The notes below the pieces were generated by a model. It saw nothing but the letters and a program-made list of their open reading frames with translations, searched no databases and had not been told where the DNA came from. The position numbers and the translations under genes were made by a program. DNA of 64,000 nt from Vicinamibacterales bacterium (GTDB taxonomy: Bacteria > Acidobacteriota > Vicinamibacteria > Vicinamibacterales > UBA2999): NCBI GenBank assembly GCA_041659285.1, contig JBAZYO010000008.1:200480-264479 (forward strand), written 5' to 3'. The stretch's first letter is position 1; every line of letters starts with the position of its first letter. Shown piece by piece: positions 16,426 through 25,275 of this stretch.

Positions 16426-18465
16426 GTGGCCGTCCAGCCTGATCTCAATTGGCGTCCGGTGCTCAGGCGCCGCCTCACGGTGGCCGCGGGAGTGCTCGCC
16501 TTCTGGGTGCTCGGGATCGAGGCTCGTCTGGTCGTGCTGCAGGTGGTGCAGCACGACGAGTTGTCGGCGCGGGCCGAGCGCCAGCAGTCGGAAACCCAGA
16601 AGACGCCCGGCAAGCGCGGCGAGATCTACGATCGCAAGGGCCGGCTGCTCGCCTATAGCGTGGACGCCGACACCGTCTACGCCGTTCCCACCGACATCAA
16701 GGATCCGGTCAAGGCCGCGGCCCTGCTGTGCGGCGCCTTCGATGAATGCACCAAGAAGGATCGTGACCAGCTGGTGGAGCGCCTGAGCCGGAAGCGCCCG
16801 CGCGGCGGCCTGACCTCCTTCCAGTATGTGAGGCGCCGGGCGACGCCGATTGAGACCAAGCGCATCGCCGCGCTCGAAATGAAGGGCATCGGCTTCATGA
16901 AGGAAAGCAAGCGGTTCTACCCGAACCGCGAGCTGGCCGCGCACCTGATCGGCTACGTCGGCACCGACAACGCCGGCCTCCACGGCATTGAAGCCACTTA
17001 CGACAAGACCGTCCGCGGCCGCGAGGGCACCCTGCTGGTACAGACCGACGCCCGCGGCCACGCGTTCAGCCGCCTCGATCGGCCGCCGACCACCGGCGGG
17101 TCGCTCGAACTCACCATCGACGAGCACCTCCAGTACATCGTCGAGCGGGAATTGAAGGCTGGCGTCGAAGCGGCGCGCGCCGATGGCGGCACCGCGGTGG
17201 CGATGGACCCCTATACCGGCGAGATTCTCGCGATGGCGAGCTGGCCGACGTTCAACCCGAACCAGTACGGCGGCACCAGCGACGCCGCGCTGCGCAATCG
17301 CGCCGTCCAGGATCTCTACGAGCCCGGGTCCACGTTCAAGCTGGTGACGGCGTCGGCGGCGATCGAGGAGAAGGTGATCACCCCCGACGAGATCATCGAC
17401 GTCAGCGCCGGCCTCATTCGCTTCGGCAGCCGCGTGGTCAACGACATGCACCGCTACGGCCCGCTGTCGTTCACCGACGTGATCGTCAAGTCGAGCAACG
17501 TCGGCGCGATCAAGGTGGGCTTGAAGGTCGGCGCCGAGCGCATGGGCCTCTACATCCGCCGCTTCGGCTTCGGGCGGGCGTCGTCGCCGGATTTTCCCGG
17601 TGAGAGCCCCGGCATTGTCTGGGACCCGTCGAAGCTGAACGACAGCGCGCTGGCCTCGGTGTCGATGGGCTACCAGATCGGCGTGACGCCGCTGCAGATG
17701 GCCGCGGCGGCCAGCGTGATCGCCAATGGCGGGACCTTGTACGAACCCCACGTGGTGCGCGCCATCGTCAAGGGGGGCGTGCGGACCGCGGTGCCGCCCA
17801 AGGCCGTCAGGCGCGCGATCCTGCCCGGGACGGCGGCGACCCTGACGTCGATCATGGAATTGGTCGTGACCGAAGGCACGGCCAGGCGGGCCGCGCTCGC
17901 GAGTTACACGGTCGCGGGCAAGACCGGCACCGCCGACAAGCTGGTGAACGGCCGCTATTCACCGTCGCAGCAGAACGTGTCGTTCGTTGGTTTCGTGCCG
18001 TCGCGCAATCCGGTGATGACGGTGATCGTGATGATCGACTCACCGCGCCTCGGCGGTGACACCGGCGGCGTGATCGCCGCGCCAATCTTCAAGGGCATTG
18101 CCGACGCCAGCCTGCGGCAGATGGGCGTGACGCCCAACATCAATCCGGCCCCGCCCGTCCTGATCGCGCGCCGCGACCAGAACCCGGTGACGACGGCGGC
18201 GGCGTCATCGGCGCCCGCGATCGTGACGATGACCGCGAACATGACCGACGGCGGGGGGCTGCCCGACCTTCGCGGCTTGAGCGCGCGCGACGCGTTGCGC
18301 GAGCTGGCGCGCCTCGGCCTCACCGCCCGGATGCAGGGCGCCGGCGTCGTCGTCGATCAGACGCCCGCTCCCGGCTCGATGATCGAGCCCGGCGCGTCGT
18401 GCATGCTGGTCCTCAATCGGCGCCCGGCGCCGCGGCCGGCCGGCGCCCTTGGAGACCAGCGGTGA
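16426..18465 (+). CDS. ftsI: Septal peptidoglycan transpeptidase FtsI (PBP3) with PASTA domain
   Basis: 679 residues, GTG start. One N-terminal membrane helix, a PBP dimer domain (GKRGEIYDRKGRLLAYS) and a transpeptidase domain with SxxK in EPGSTFKL (Ser about 302), SSN (about 356) and KTGT in VAGKTGTADK. A C-terminal PASTA domain (PDLRGLSARDALREL, about 608-670) follows, as in many Gram-positive and acidobacterial FtsI but not in E. coli. It crosslinks septal peptidoglycan. Its TGA overlaps the murE GTG. Confidence 0.95.
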   Translation: MAVQPDLNWRPVLRRRLTVAAGVLAFWVLGIEARLVVLQVVQHDELSARAERQQSETQKTPGKRGEIYDRKGRLLAYSVDADTVYAVPTDIKDPVKAAALLCGAFDECTKKDRDQLVERLSRKRPRGGLTSFQYVRRRATPIETKRIAALEMKGIGFMKESKRFYPNRELAAHLIGYVGTDNAGLHGIEATYDKTVRGREGTLLVQTDARGHAFSRLDRPPTTGGSLELTIDEHLQYIVERELKAGVEAARADGGTAVAMDPYTGEILAMASWPTFNPNQYGGTSDAALRNRAVQDLYEPGSTFKLVTASAAIEEKVITPDEIIDVSAGLIRFGSRVVNDMHRYGPLSFTDVIVKSSNVGAIKVGLKVGAERMGLYIRRFGFGRASSPDFPGESPGIVWDPSKLNDSALASVSMGYQIGVTPLQMAAAASVIANGGTLYEPHVVRAIVKGGVRTAVPPKAVRRAILPGTAATLTSIMELVVTEGTARRAALASYTVAGKTGTADKLVNGRYSPSQQNVSFVGFVPSRNPVMTVIVMIDSPRLGGDTGGVIAAPIFKGIADASLRQMGVTPNINPAPPVLIARRDQNPVTTAAASSAPAIVTMTANMTDGGGLPDLRGLSARDALRELARLGLTARMQGAGVVVDQTPAPGSMIEPGASCMLVLNRRPAPRPAGALGDQR

Positions 18466-20018
18466 TCCTCGGTGATGTGACCGACACCCTGCGGGAACTG
18501 GTGGTGGCGCCACCCCCGGCGGGGATGCCACGTGGCGCTTCGACCAGCTCAGGGTCACCGCGAGCGGAGTCGAGTGGTGATCGGCAGCTCACCGCGATTG
18601 CCTACGATTCCCGCCGCGTCGTGCCGGCCGCCTTGTTCGTGGCCCTCAAGGGGCTCAAGGCCGACGGCGTCGAGTTCACCGAGCAGGCAATTGCCCGCGG
18701 CGCGCAAGCGGTGGTGTCGGAATCGCCGGCCCCCGCCGGTGTCGCCGTGCCGTGGATTGCCGTTCGCGACGCGCGGCTCGCGCTCGCCCTGCTCGCCGAT
18801 CGGTTCTTCGACCACCCGAGCGGGCGGATGCCGGTGATCGGCGTCACCGGCACCAACGGCAAGACCACGACGGCCTACCTGCTGGCCGCCATGCTCGACG
18901 AGGCCGGGCTCCGCGCCGGCATGCTCGGCACGGTCGCCTATCGCGTCGGCGGCGAGGATCGCGAGGCGTCGCGCACCACGCCGGAGGCGCCGGACCTGCA
19001 GCAGTTACTGAGCGACATGCTGCGCCAGGGCAACCGCTCCGCGGTCATGGAAGTGTCGTCGCACGCGCTGTCGCTGAAGCGGGTCGACGGCATGCACTTC
19101 GCCGCCGCGGTGTTCAGCAACCTCACCCGCGACCACCTCGACTTCCACGAGGACATGGAGGCCTACTTCGCCGCCAAGCGCCGTCTGTTCGAGATGCTGC
19201 CTCGCGACGCGCCGGGCGTCATCAACCTCGACGACCCGAGGGGCGCGGGCCTGGTCGAGATCTGCGGCCGGCCGGTCACCTACGCCATCAACGCGGCGGC
19301 GGACCTACGGCCCGGCGCGGTGGAGATGACGTTGACCGGCTTGCGTTTCGAGATCACGACGCCGAAGGGCACCGTTCACATCCAATCGAAGCTCGTCGGC
19401 CGCCCGAATGTTTACAACATCCTCGCGGCCACAGCGGCCGCGATCTCGCTCGACGTGCCGATTGCGGCCATCGAGCGCGGCGTGGCCGGTCTGGCCGGGG
19501 TGCCCGGGCGCTTCGAGGTGGTCTCCGGCGCCGACGATGACGTCACCGCAATCGTGGACTACGCGCATACCGATGACGCCCTCCGCAACCTGCTCGAGAC
19601 GGCGCGTCCGCTGGGCGCGCGGCGGCTGGTGACGGTGTTCGGGTGCGGCGGCGATCGCGATCGTTCCAAGCGGCCGCTGATGGGCATGGTCGCGGCCCGG
19701 TTGAGCGACGTCGTCGTGATCACGTCCGACAACCCGCGCACCGAGGACCCGAAGCGGATCATCGAGGAAATCGAGCGCGGCATTCCGGCCGGCAGCCAGT
19801 CGTCGCCGCGCACGCCGGTGGTGGTCTCGGTGGTCGATCGTGCCGAGGCGATCCAGCGCGCCCTGGCGATGGCCGAGCCCGGCGATGTTGTGTTGATCGC
19901 CGGCAAGGGCCACGAGAAGTACCAGCAGATTGGCGACCGGGTGCTGCCGTTCGACGACGGCGAGGTCGCGCGGGCGGGGCTGGCGAAGCGCCGTGGCGCC
20001 GGCGCGAAGGGCAGTTAG
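18462..20018 (+). CDS. murE: UDP-MurNAc-tripeptide synthetase MurE (meso-DAP type) with repeat-derived insert
   Basis: 518 residues from GTG 18462, which has GGAG 8 nt upstream and overlaps the ftsI stop. The ATP loop is GVTGTNGKTTTAYL, the central domain has TRDHLDFHEDMEAYF, and TSDNPRTEDP carries DNPR, the specificity motif for meso-diaminopimelate. Residues about 24-40, between the first strands and DSRRVVPAALFVAL, are encoded by a palindromic repeat (18531-18578) and have no counterpart in typical MurE. An upstream in-frame ATG inside ftsI is possible but less likely. Confidence 0.93.
   Translation: MILGDVTDTLRELVVAPPPAGMPRGASTSSGSPRAESSGDRQLTAIAYDSRRVVPAALFVALKGLKADGVEFTEQAIARGAQAVVSESPAPAGVAVPWIAVRDARLALALLADRFFDHPSGRMPVIGVTGTNGKTTTAYLLAAMLDEAGLRAGMLGTVAYRVGGEDREASRTTPEAPDLQQLLSDMLRQGNRSAVMEVSSHALSLKRVDGMHFAAAVFSNLTRDHLDFHEDMEAYFAAKRRLFEMLPRDAPGVINLDDPRGAGLVEICGRPVTYAINAAADLRPGAVEMTLTGLRFEITTPKGTVHIQSKLVGRPNVYNILAATAAAISLDVPIAAIERGVAGLAGVPGRFEVVSGADDDVTAIVDYAHTDDALRNLLETARPLGARRLVTVFGCGGDRDRSKRPLMGMVAARLSDVVVITSDNPRTEDPKRIIEEIERGIPAGSQSSPRTPVVVSVVDRAEAIQRALAMAEPGDVVLIAGKGHEKYQQIGDRVLPFDDGEVARAGLAKRRGAGAKGS
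18531..18578. repeat. Palindromic repeat inserted in frame in murE
   Basis: GGCGCTTCGACCAGCTCAGG then CACCGCGAGCGGAGTCGAGTGG. CTTCGAC near one end pairs with GTCGAG near the other, giving an imperfect hairpin. It resembles dispersed hairpin repeats of high-GC bacteria rather than coding sequence; in this frame it encodes a Ser/Gly-rich stretch. Confidence 0.55.
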
Positions 20019-21415
20019 TGGCGGCTGAGATACCGCTGTCGGCCGCCACCCTGGCCGCGGCGATGCACGGCCGCCTGGTCGCTGGCGACAGCGACCACTA
20101 CGTGACCGGGTTCTCGATCGACAGCCGCACGCTGGCGACCGGCGACCTGTTCTTCGCGATTGTGGCGGCGCGCGACGGTCACGAGTTCGTCGGCGCGGCG
20201 GCGCGGCGGCGGGCCGCCGGCGTCGTGGTCAGCCGGCCGGTGACGATGCCGGACGACAGCGAGTCGTTCGTGATCGAGGTGGCCGACACCACGCGCGGCT
20301 TGCAGGACCTGGCGCGGCACGTGCGGCGCGAGTCGGGCGCGACGGTGGTGGCCATTACCGGCAGTGCCGGGAAGACCACGACCAAGGACGTGATCGCGGA
20401 GTTTCTCGGCGGCGCGCACCGGGTGGTGAAGAACAGGGGCAACCTGAACAACCACCTGGGACTGCCGCTGTCGTTGCTGGAGTTGAGGCACGGGGCGGAT
20501 GTGGCGGTGATGGAGCTGGGCATGAATCACGCGGGCGAAATCCGGGTGCTGGTCGACGTGGCCACGCCGGAGGTGCGCGTGTGGACCAACGTCGGCGAGG
20601 CCCACATCGGCCATTTCGGTTCTGCCGATCTCATCGCCGATGCCAAGGCCGAGATCCTCGAAGGCGCCAGTGCCAGCACCGTGCTGGTGGCCAACGCCGA
20701 CGACCCCCGCGTAATGGCGCGCACCGGCGCGTTCCCCGGCCGGCAAGTCACGTTCGGCACCTCCGCCAACGCCACCGTGCGGGCCGTTGACGTCGAAGAC
20801 CTCGGCCTGGATGGCACCAAGAGCCGGCTGATCACGCCGGCGGGTGAGCGCGACCTCCACGTGCCGCTGCTCGGCCGCGGCCACCTGATGAACGTGCTGG
20901 CCGCCGTCGCCGTCGCGCTCGAGATGCAGGTCGGGCTCGACCACGTGATTGACACCGCGGCGCGGCTGCAGCCGTCGGCGAAGCGGGGCGCCGTGCTCCG
21001 TCTGCCGAAAGGCGTGACGGTGATCGACGACTCGTACAACTCCAGCCCGTCGGCGCTCAAGCAGGCGCTCGACGTGCTGTCGCGGACCTGGGCGGCGCGG
21101 CGCGTCGCCGTGATCGGCGAGATGCTCGAGCTGGGCGAACTGTCCACGGCCCTGCACCAGGAGTGCGGCCGGGTGGCGGCGGCCAGCCGCCTGTCGCGAT
21201 TGATCACCATTGGCGGAAACCCGGCCCGCGCGCTTGGCGCGGCAGCGGCCGAGGCGGGCATGGCGGCGAACACCGTGCTGCACTTCGACAACAGCATCGA
21301 CGCGGCGGCCGCCATTCACGGGCACGCCATGCCGGGCGACGTGGTGTTGGTGAAAGGCTCGCGGGGAACGCGAACCGACATCGTGGTGGAACGGCTCATG
21401 GCGGTGTTCGGCTGA
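20018..21415 (+). CDS. murF: UDP-MurNAc-tripeptide-D-Ala-D-Ala ligase MurF
   Basis: 465 residues from GTG 20018, overlapping the murE stop by 1 nt (TAGTG). N-domain SIDSRTLATGDLFFAI, ATP loop AITGSAGKTTTKDVI, then KNRGNLNNHLGLPLSLL and MELGMNHAGEI, and the C-domain with VIDDSYNSSPSALKQAL and IGEMLELG. These are diagnostic of MurF, which adds D-Ala-D-Ala to the nucleotide precursor. Ligase ddl is not in this cluster, so the dipeptide must be made elsewhere. Confidence 0.96.
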   Translation: MAAEIPLSAATLAAAMHGRLVAGDSDHYVTGFSIDSRTLATGDLFFAIVAARDGHEFVGAAARRRAAGVVVSRPVTMPDDSESFVIEVADTTRGLQDLARHVRRESGATVVAITGSAGKTTTKDVIAEFLGGAHRVVKNRGNLNNHLGLPLSLLELRHGADVAVMELGMNHAGEIRVLVDVATPEVRVWTNVGEAHIGHFGSADLIADAKAEILEGASASTVLVANADDPRVMARTGAFPGRQVTFGTSANATVRAVDVEDLGLDGTKSRLITPAGERDLHVPLLGRGHLMNVLAAVAVALEMQVGLDHVIDTAARLQPSAKRGAVLRLPKGVTVIDDSYNSSPSALKQALDVLSRTWAARRVAVIGEMLELGELSTALHQECGRVAAASRLSRLITIGGNPARALGAAAAEAGMAANTVLHFDNSIDAAAAIHGHAMPGDVVLVKGSRGTRTDIVVERLMAVFG

Positions 21416-22500
21416 TGCTGTATCACCTCCTGATCTCGTTCTACCCGCAGGTGCCGGTGTTCAACGTGGTGCGCTACATCACGTTCCGCACCGCCGCGGC
21501 CAGCATGACCGCGCTGGTCGTCGGGCTGGTGCTCGGGCCGTGGCTGATCCGCCGCCTGCGCGAATTCCAGATCGGCCAGGTCATCCGCCAGGAAGGCCCC
21601 GAGTCGCATCGCGCCAAGGCCGGCACGCCGACGATGGGCGGGTTGTTGATCCTGGCGGCGGCGCTGGTGCCGACGCTGCTGTGGGCCGACCTCACCAACG
21701 TCTACGTGTGGATCGCGGTGCTCACCACCGCGGCCTTCGGCGCCATCGGCTTCCTCGACGACTATCTCAAGGTGACGCGCCGCTCGTCAGGCGGGCTGGC
21801 GCCGCGCTACAAGCTGGGCCTGCAGGTCGTGGTCGGCGTCATCGTCGGCCTGGTGCTGATGTGGCTCGCCAACCAGAACCTGTACAACACGCGGCTGATC
21901 TTTCCGTTCTTCAAGCAGCTGATTCCCGACCTCGGCTGGTTCTACGTGCCGTTCGCGGCGTTCGTGCTGGTGGCCTGGAGCAACGCCGTCAACCTGACCG
22001 ACGGTCTCGACGGCCTGGCGATCAGCACGTTCGCGGTGGCGGCGGCCTGCTTCACGGCGCTCGCCTACATCACCGGCCATCGCGTGTTTGCCGAGTACCT
22101 GTTGCTGGTGCGCTTCGCGCCCGCCGGCGAGCTGACCATCTTCTGCGGCGCGCTGGTCGGCGCCAGCCTCGGCTTCCTCTGGTACAACGCCCACCCGGCC
22201 GAGATCTTCATGGGCGACGTCGGCTCGCTGGCGCTCGGCGGCGCCATCGCCACGGTCGCGATCCTGATCAAGCAGGAACTCCTGCTGGTGATTGTCGGCG
22301 GCGTCTTCGTGATCGAGGCCGCCTCGGTCGTGATCCAGGTGGCGTCGTTCAAGCTGCGCGGCAAGCGGGTCTTCAAGATGGCGCCGCTGCACCACCACTT
22401 CGAGTTGAGCGGGTGGGAGGAACCGAAGGTGATCACGCGCTTCCTGATCGTCGCCATCCTGTTCGCCCTGTTCAGCCTGACCACCTTGAAGCTGAGATGA
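21415..22500 (+). CDS. mraY: Phospho-MurNAc-pentapeptide transferase MraY
   Basis: 361 residues, about ten membrane helices, ATG at 21415 overlapping the murF stop (TGATG). HRAKAGTPTMGG at the first cytoplasmic loop, FLDDYLK carrying the catalytic Asp pair, NLTDGLDGLA, FMGDVGSLALGG and MAPLHHHFELSGW are the expected signatures. It makes lipid I. Its stop overlaps the start of murD by 4 nt. Confidence 0.97.
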   Translation: MLYHLLISFYPQVPVFNVVRYITFRTAAASMTALVVGLVLGPWLIRRLREFQIGQVIRQEGPESHRAKAGTPTMGGLLILAAALVPTLLWADLTNVYVWIAVLTTAAFGAIGFLDDYLKVTRRSSGGLAPRYKLGLQVVVGVIVGLVLMWLANQNLYNTRLIFPFFKQLIPDLGWFYVPFAAFVLVAWSNAVNLTDGLDGLAISTFAVAAACFTALAYITGHRVFAEYLLLVRFAPAGELTIFCGALVGASLGFLWYNAHPAEIFMGDVGSLALGGAIATVAILIKQELLLVIVGGVFVIEAASVVIQVASFKLRGKRVFKMAPLHHHFELSGWEEPKVITRFLIVAILFALFSLTTLKLR

Positions 22501-23855
22501 CGACGCACACCTTTTCCGTGAGCGGGCAGCGGGTGCTGGTGGTGGGCGCCGCCAGGAGCGGTGTGGCCGCGGCCCACCTGCTCGCGCGTCGCGGCGCCGT
22601 CGTCACGCTCACCGATCGGAAGCCGGCGATCCCCGAGGAGGCCGACCTGCGGGCGGCCGGCGTGCGCCTCGAACTCGGCGGCCACCAGGTGGCGTCGTTC
22701 GAGGCCGCCAACCTGGTGGTGATGAGCCCCGGCGTGCCGCTGGACCTGCCGGAAGTCGCGCGAGCCCGTGCCGTGGGCGTTCCCGTGATTGGCGAGCTCG
22801 AACTGGCGTCGCGGTGGCTGCGCGGGCCGATCGTGGCCATTACCGGCACCAAGGGCAAGTCCACCACCACCACGTTGGTGGGCCGCATGCTCGAAGCGGC
22901 GGGACGCCGCGTGCTGGTGGGCGGCAACATCGGCTACCCGGTGAGCGCGCAGGTGGAGGCGTCAACCGCGGACACCGTCCACGTGATCGAAGCCAGCAGC
23001 TTCCAGCTCGAGGCCACCGACACTTTCCGGCCGTGGATTGCGGCGCTGCTGAACTTCTCGCCCGATCATCTCGATCGCCATCCCGACGAAGCGTCGTACG
23101 CCGCGGCGAAGACGCGCATCTTCGCCAACCAGCAGCCGCAGGACTGGGCGGTGGTGAACGCCGACAGCGCCGCGGCCCTGCGCATGGCGGAGGCGACGCG
23201 GGCGCAGGTCGTGCGCTACGGCGTCGACACCACGAGCGCCGAGGTGCACGCCGGCCGCGGGTTCATCTGGCAGCGCACCTCGGAGGGCGACATTCCGCTG
23301 CTGCCGCTGGCGTCGGTGCAGCTGGCCGGCCATCACATGTTGAGCAACGTCGTCGCCGCCACCGCGATCAGCCATCTGGCCGGCGCCACCGGCGCGTCAC
23401 TGGCCCAGGCCCTGGACGGCTTCACCGGGCTCGAGCACGTGATGGAACCGGTCGGCCACCGTGGCGGCGTGCGGTTCGTCAACGACTCGAAGGCCACCAA
23501 CATCGACGCCGCCGCGCGATCGATCGAGAGCTTCGACAAGGTGGTGGCGATTGTCGGCGGCAAGTTCAAGGGCGGCGACTTCGCCGACCTGGCGGCGCCG
23601 CTGCGCGCGCACGGCCGTGCGGTGGTGGCGATCGGCGAGGCGCGGCCGCTGGTGCGCGCCGCGCTGGCGGAGGTCGTGCCGGTGGTGGAGGCGGACACGC
23701 TCGCGGACGCGGTCAGGCAGGCGTGGGACCTGGCGGTGCCCGACGGCGTGGTGCTGCTCGCGCCGGCGTGTTCGAGCTTCGACATGTTTGCGGATTACGC
23801 GGACCGCGGCACGCGGTTCAAGGAGGAGGTGCAGCGGCTCATCGCGGAGCCGTGA
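22497..23855 (+). CDS. murD: UDP-MurNAc-L-Ala-D-Glu ligase MurD
   Basis: 452 residues. N-domain VLVVGAARSGVAAAHLL and VMSPGVPLD, ATP loop AITGTKGKSTTTTLV, VIEASSFQLEAT, LNFSPDHLDRH, FVNDSKATNIDAA and the C-terminal LLAPACSSFDMF; all are classic MurD motifs. It adds D-Glu to UDP-MurNAc-L-Ala. It closes the tightly coupled first half of the cluster; a 307-nt repeat-filled gap follows. Confidence 0.96.
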   Translation: MTTHTFSVSGQRVLVVGAARSGVAAAHLLARRGAVVTLTDRKPAIPEEADLRAAGVRLELGGHQVASFEAANLVVMSPGVPLDLPEVARARAVGVPVIGELELASRWLRGPIVAITGTKGKSTTTTLVGRMLEAAGRRVLVGGNIGYPVSAQVEASTADTVHVIEASSFQLEATDTFRPWIAALLNFSPDHLDRHPDEASYAAAKTRIFANQQPQDWAVVNADSAAALRMAEATRAQVVRYGVDTTSAEVHAGRGFIWQRTSEGDIPLLPLASVQLAGHHMLSNVVAATAISHLAGATGASLAQALDGFTGLEHVMEPVGHRGGVRFVNDSKATNIDAAARSIESFDKVVAIVGGKFKGGDFADLAAPLRAHGRAVVAIGEARPLVRAALAEVVPVVEADTLADAVRQAWDLAVPDGVVLLAPACSSFDMFADYADRGTRFKEEVQRLIAEP

Positions 23856-23898
23856 GGGTCGCGGGCTGGTCCCGCAAGGAGCGTTGGGGTGTGCGGAC

Positions 23899-23930
23899 TT
23901 GTCCGCCGAAGCGCGCAGCGCGTAGGCGGA
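23899..23930. repeat. Dispersed hairpin repeat (TTGTCCGCCG..GGCGGA family)
   Basis: TTGTCCGCCGAAGCGCGCAG continuing to GTAGGCGGA; TCCGCC pairs with GGCGGA and the centre GCGCGCAGCGCG is itself palindromic. A relative of the same outline lies at 50221-50247 (opposite orientation). Confidence 0.5.
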
Positions 23931-23938
23931 AGCGGTGA

Positions 23939-24043
23939 GTAGTCGTCAGCCGGTTGGACGCAATTGAGAACTGGTCGCTGGGAGCGCAGGCTGCCCCGGT
24001 CTGCGAGGCTGGTGTCTCAATTCCCTGAACGACTGGCGACTAC
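23939..24043. repeat. Imperfect 105-nt inverted repeat in the murD-ftsW gap
   Basis: GTAGTCGTCAG at 23939-23949 pairs with CTGGCGACTAC at 24033-24043, and CAATTGAGA at about 23961 pairs with TCTCAATTC at about 24016, so two nested arm pairs enclose a GC-rich core. With the flanking repeats it occupies nearly all of the 307-nt non-coding gap. No gene or strong promoter is seen in the gap. Confidence 0.5.
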
Positions 24044-24120
24044 TGACCGCTTTCCACCTTCGGCGGACGAGCGACGTGCAACCCAGTTATCGAGTCGAGG
24101 CCGTCGAACTTTAGTGCTGC

Positions 24121-24146
24121 ATGTGGCGTCCGGCTTTAGCCGGACC
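24121..24146. repeat. REP-like palindrome upstream of ftsW
   Basis: ATGTGGCG followed by TCCGGCTTTAGCCGGA and CC; all 26 bases are identical to the copy inside murC at 27167-27192. It lies 17 nt before the ftsW start. Confidence 0.7.
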
Positions 24147-24162
24147 TCAAGGACCGAGGAGT

Positions 24163-25272
24163 ATGGCAAGGAAGCTTTCGTCTGACAAGTGGCTGTTCGT
24201 GGCGGCGCTGGCGCTGATTTGCGCGAGCGTGGTCATGGTCTACAGCGCCTCGGCGCTGGTCGCGCTCGAGCGCTTCCAGCAGCCGTACTTGTTCGTGACG
24301 CGCCAGTTGATGTGGGCCTGCGTGGGCATTGCGGTGCTGTCGATCGTGATGCGCATCGACTACCGCATCTACCGGAACGACAAGCTGATCTGGGCCCTGC
24401 TCGGCCTGGTCGCGCTGATGCTGGTGGGCGTGCTGTTCTCCCGGCCGATCAACGGCACGCGCCGGTGGTTCGGGATCGGCGGCTTCGGCATCCAGCCGTC
24501 CGAACTGGCCAAGGTGGCCGGCATCTTCTTTACCGCGCTGATCCTCGAGCGCCGCCGCCATCGCATCAACGAACTGGGCTACGCGTTGCTACCGATCGGC
24601 GTGATTGTCGGCGGGCTGGTCGGCCTGATCCTGCTCGAGCCCGACTTCGGCACGGCGGTCTCGCTGCTGGTGGTGATCGGCGTGATGGTGTTCGCCGCCG
24701 GCTTCAGCTACCGCTACCTCGCCGGCGCCCTGCTGCTGGCGCTGCCCGCGCTCTACGTGATCCTGATGCAGGCCGACTACCGCCGCCGCCGGCTGCTCAC
24801 CTTCATGGATCCCTGGGCCGACCCGCTCGGCGACGGCTTCCAGATCATCCAGTCGCTGATTGCCGTCGGCACCGGCGGCGTCTTCGGCAAGGGCCTGATG
24901 GCCGGCGTGCAGAAGCTGTTCTACCTGCCCGAGCCGCACACCGACTTCATCTTCGCCGTGATCTCGGAGGAGACCGGCCTGATCGGCGCCTCGCTGGTGG
25001 TGCTGTGTTTCTGCGTGATCGCCTGGCGCGGCCTGCGCACGGCGCTGCGCGCGCCCGACAGCTTCGGCGCCTTCCTCGCGCTGGGCATCACGATGATGCT
25101 CGTGCTGCAGGCGTTCGTGAACATCAGCGTCGTGCTGGGCCTGATGCCGACCAAGGGCATTCCGCTGCCGCTGGTCAGCAACGGCGGCTCGTCGATGCTG
25201 ATCAACCTGCTCGGTGTCGGCGTGCTGCTCAACATTTCGCAGCACGCGCACATGGAGACGGGAGCGGCGTGA
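24163..25272 (+). CDS. ftsW: Septal peptidoglycan polymerase FtsW (SEDS family)
   Basis: 369 residues, about ten membrane helices. SEDS signatures: GTRRWFGIGGFGIQPSELAK, LLEPDFGTAVSLL with the catalytic Asp, and GLMPTKGIPLPLVSNGGSS. FtsW polymerises lipid II together with FtsI. The start at 24163 has AGGAG only about 1 nt upstream, unusually close; an upstream in-frame ATG at 24121 lies inside a palindromic repeat and is less credible. Confidence 0.95.
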   Translation: MARKLSSDKWLFVAALALICASVVMVYSASALVALERFQQPYLFVTRQLMWACVGIAVLSIVMRIDYRIYRNDKLIWALLGLVALMLVGVLFSRPINGTRRWFGIGGFGIQPSELAKVAGIFFTALILERRRHRINELGYALLPIGVIVGGLVGLILLEPDFGTAVSLLVVIGVMVFAAGFSYRYLAGALLLALPALYVILMQADYRRRRLLTFMDPWADPLGDGFQIIQSLIAVGTGGVFGKGLMAGVQKLFYLPEPHTDFIFAVISEETGLIGASLVVLCFCVIAWRGLRTALRAPDSFGAFLALGITMMLVLQAFVNISVVLGLMPTKGIPLPLVSNGGSSMLINLLGVGVLLNISQHAHMETGAA

Positions 25273-25275
25273 CCG

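Noticed and set aside
24121..24162. Upstream start for FtsW inside the palindromic repeat
   Set aside because: The added residues are repeat-encoded and lie outside the family; ATG 24163 gives the normal N-terminus.
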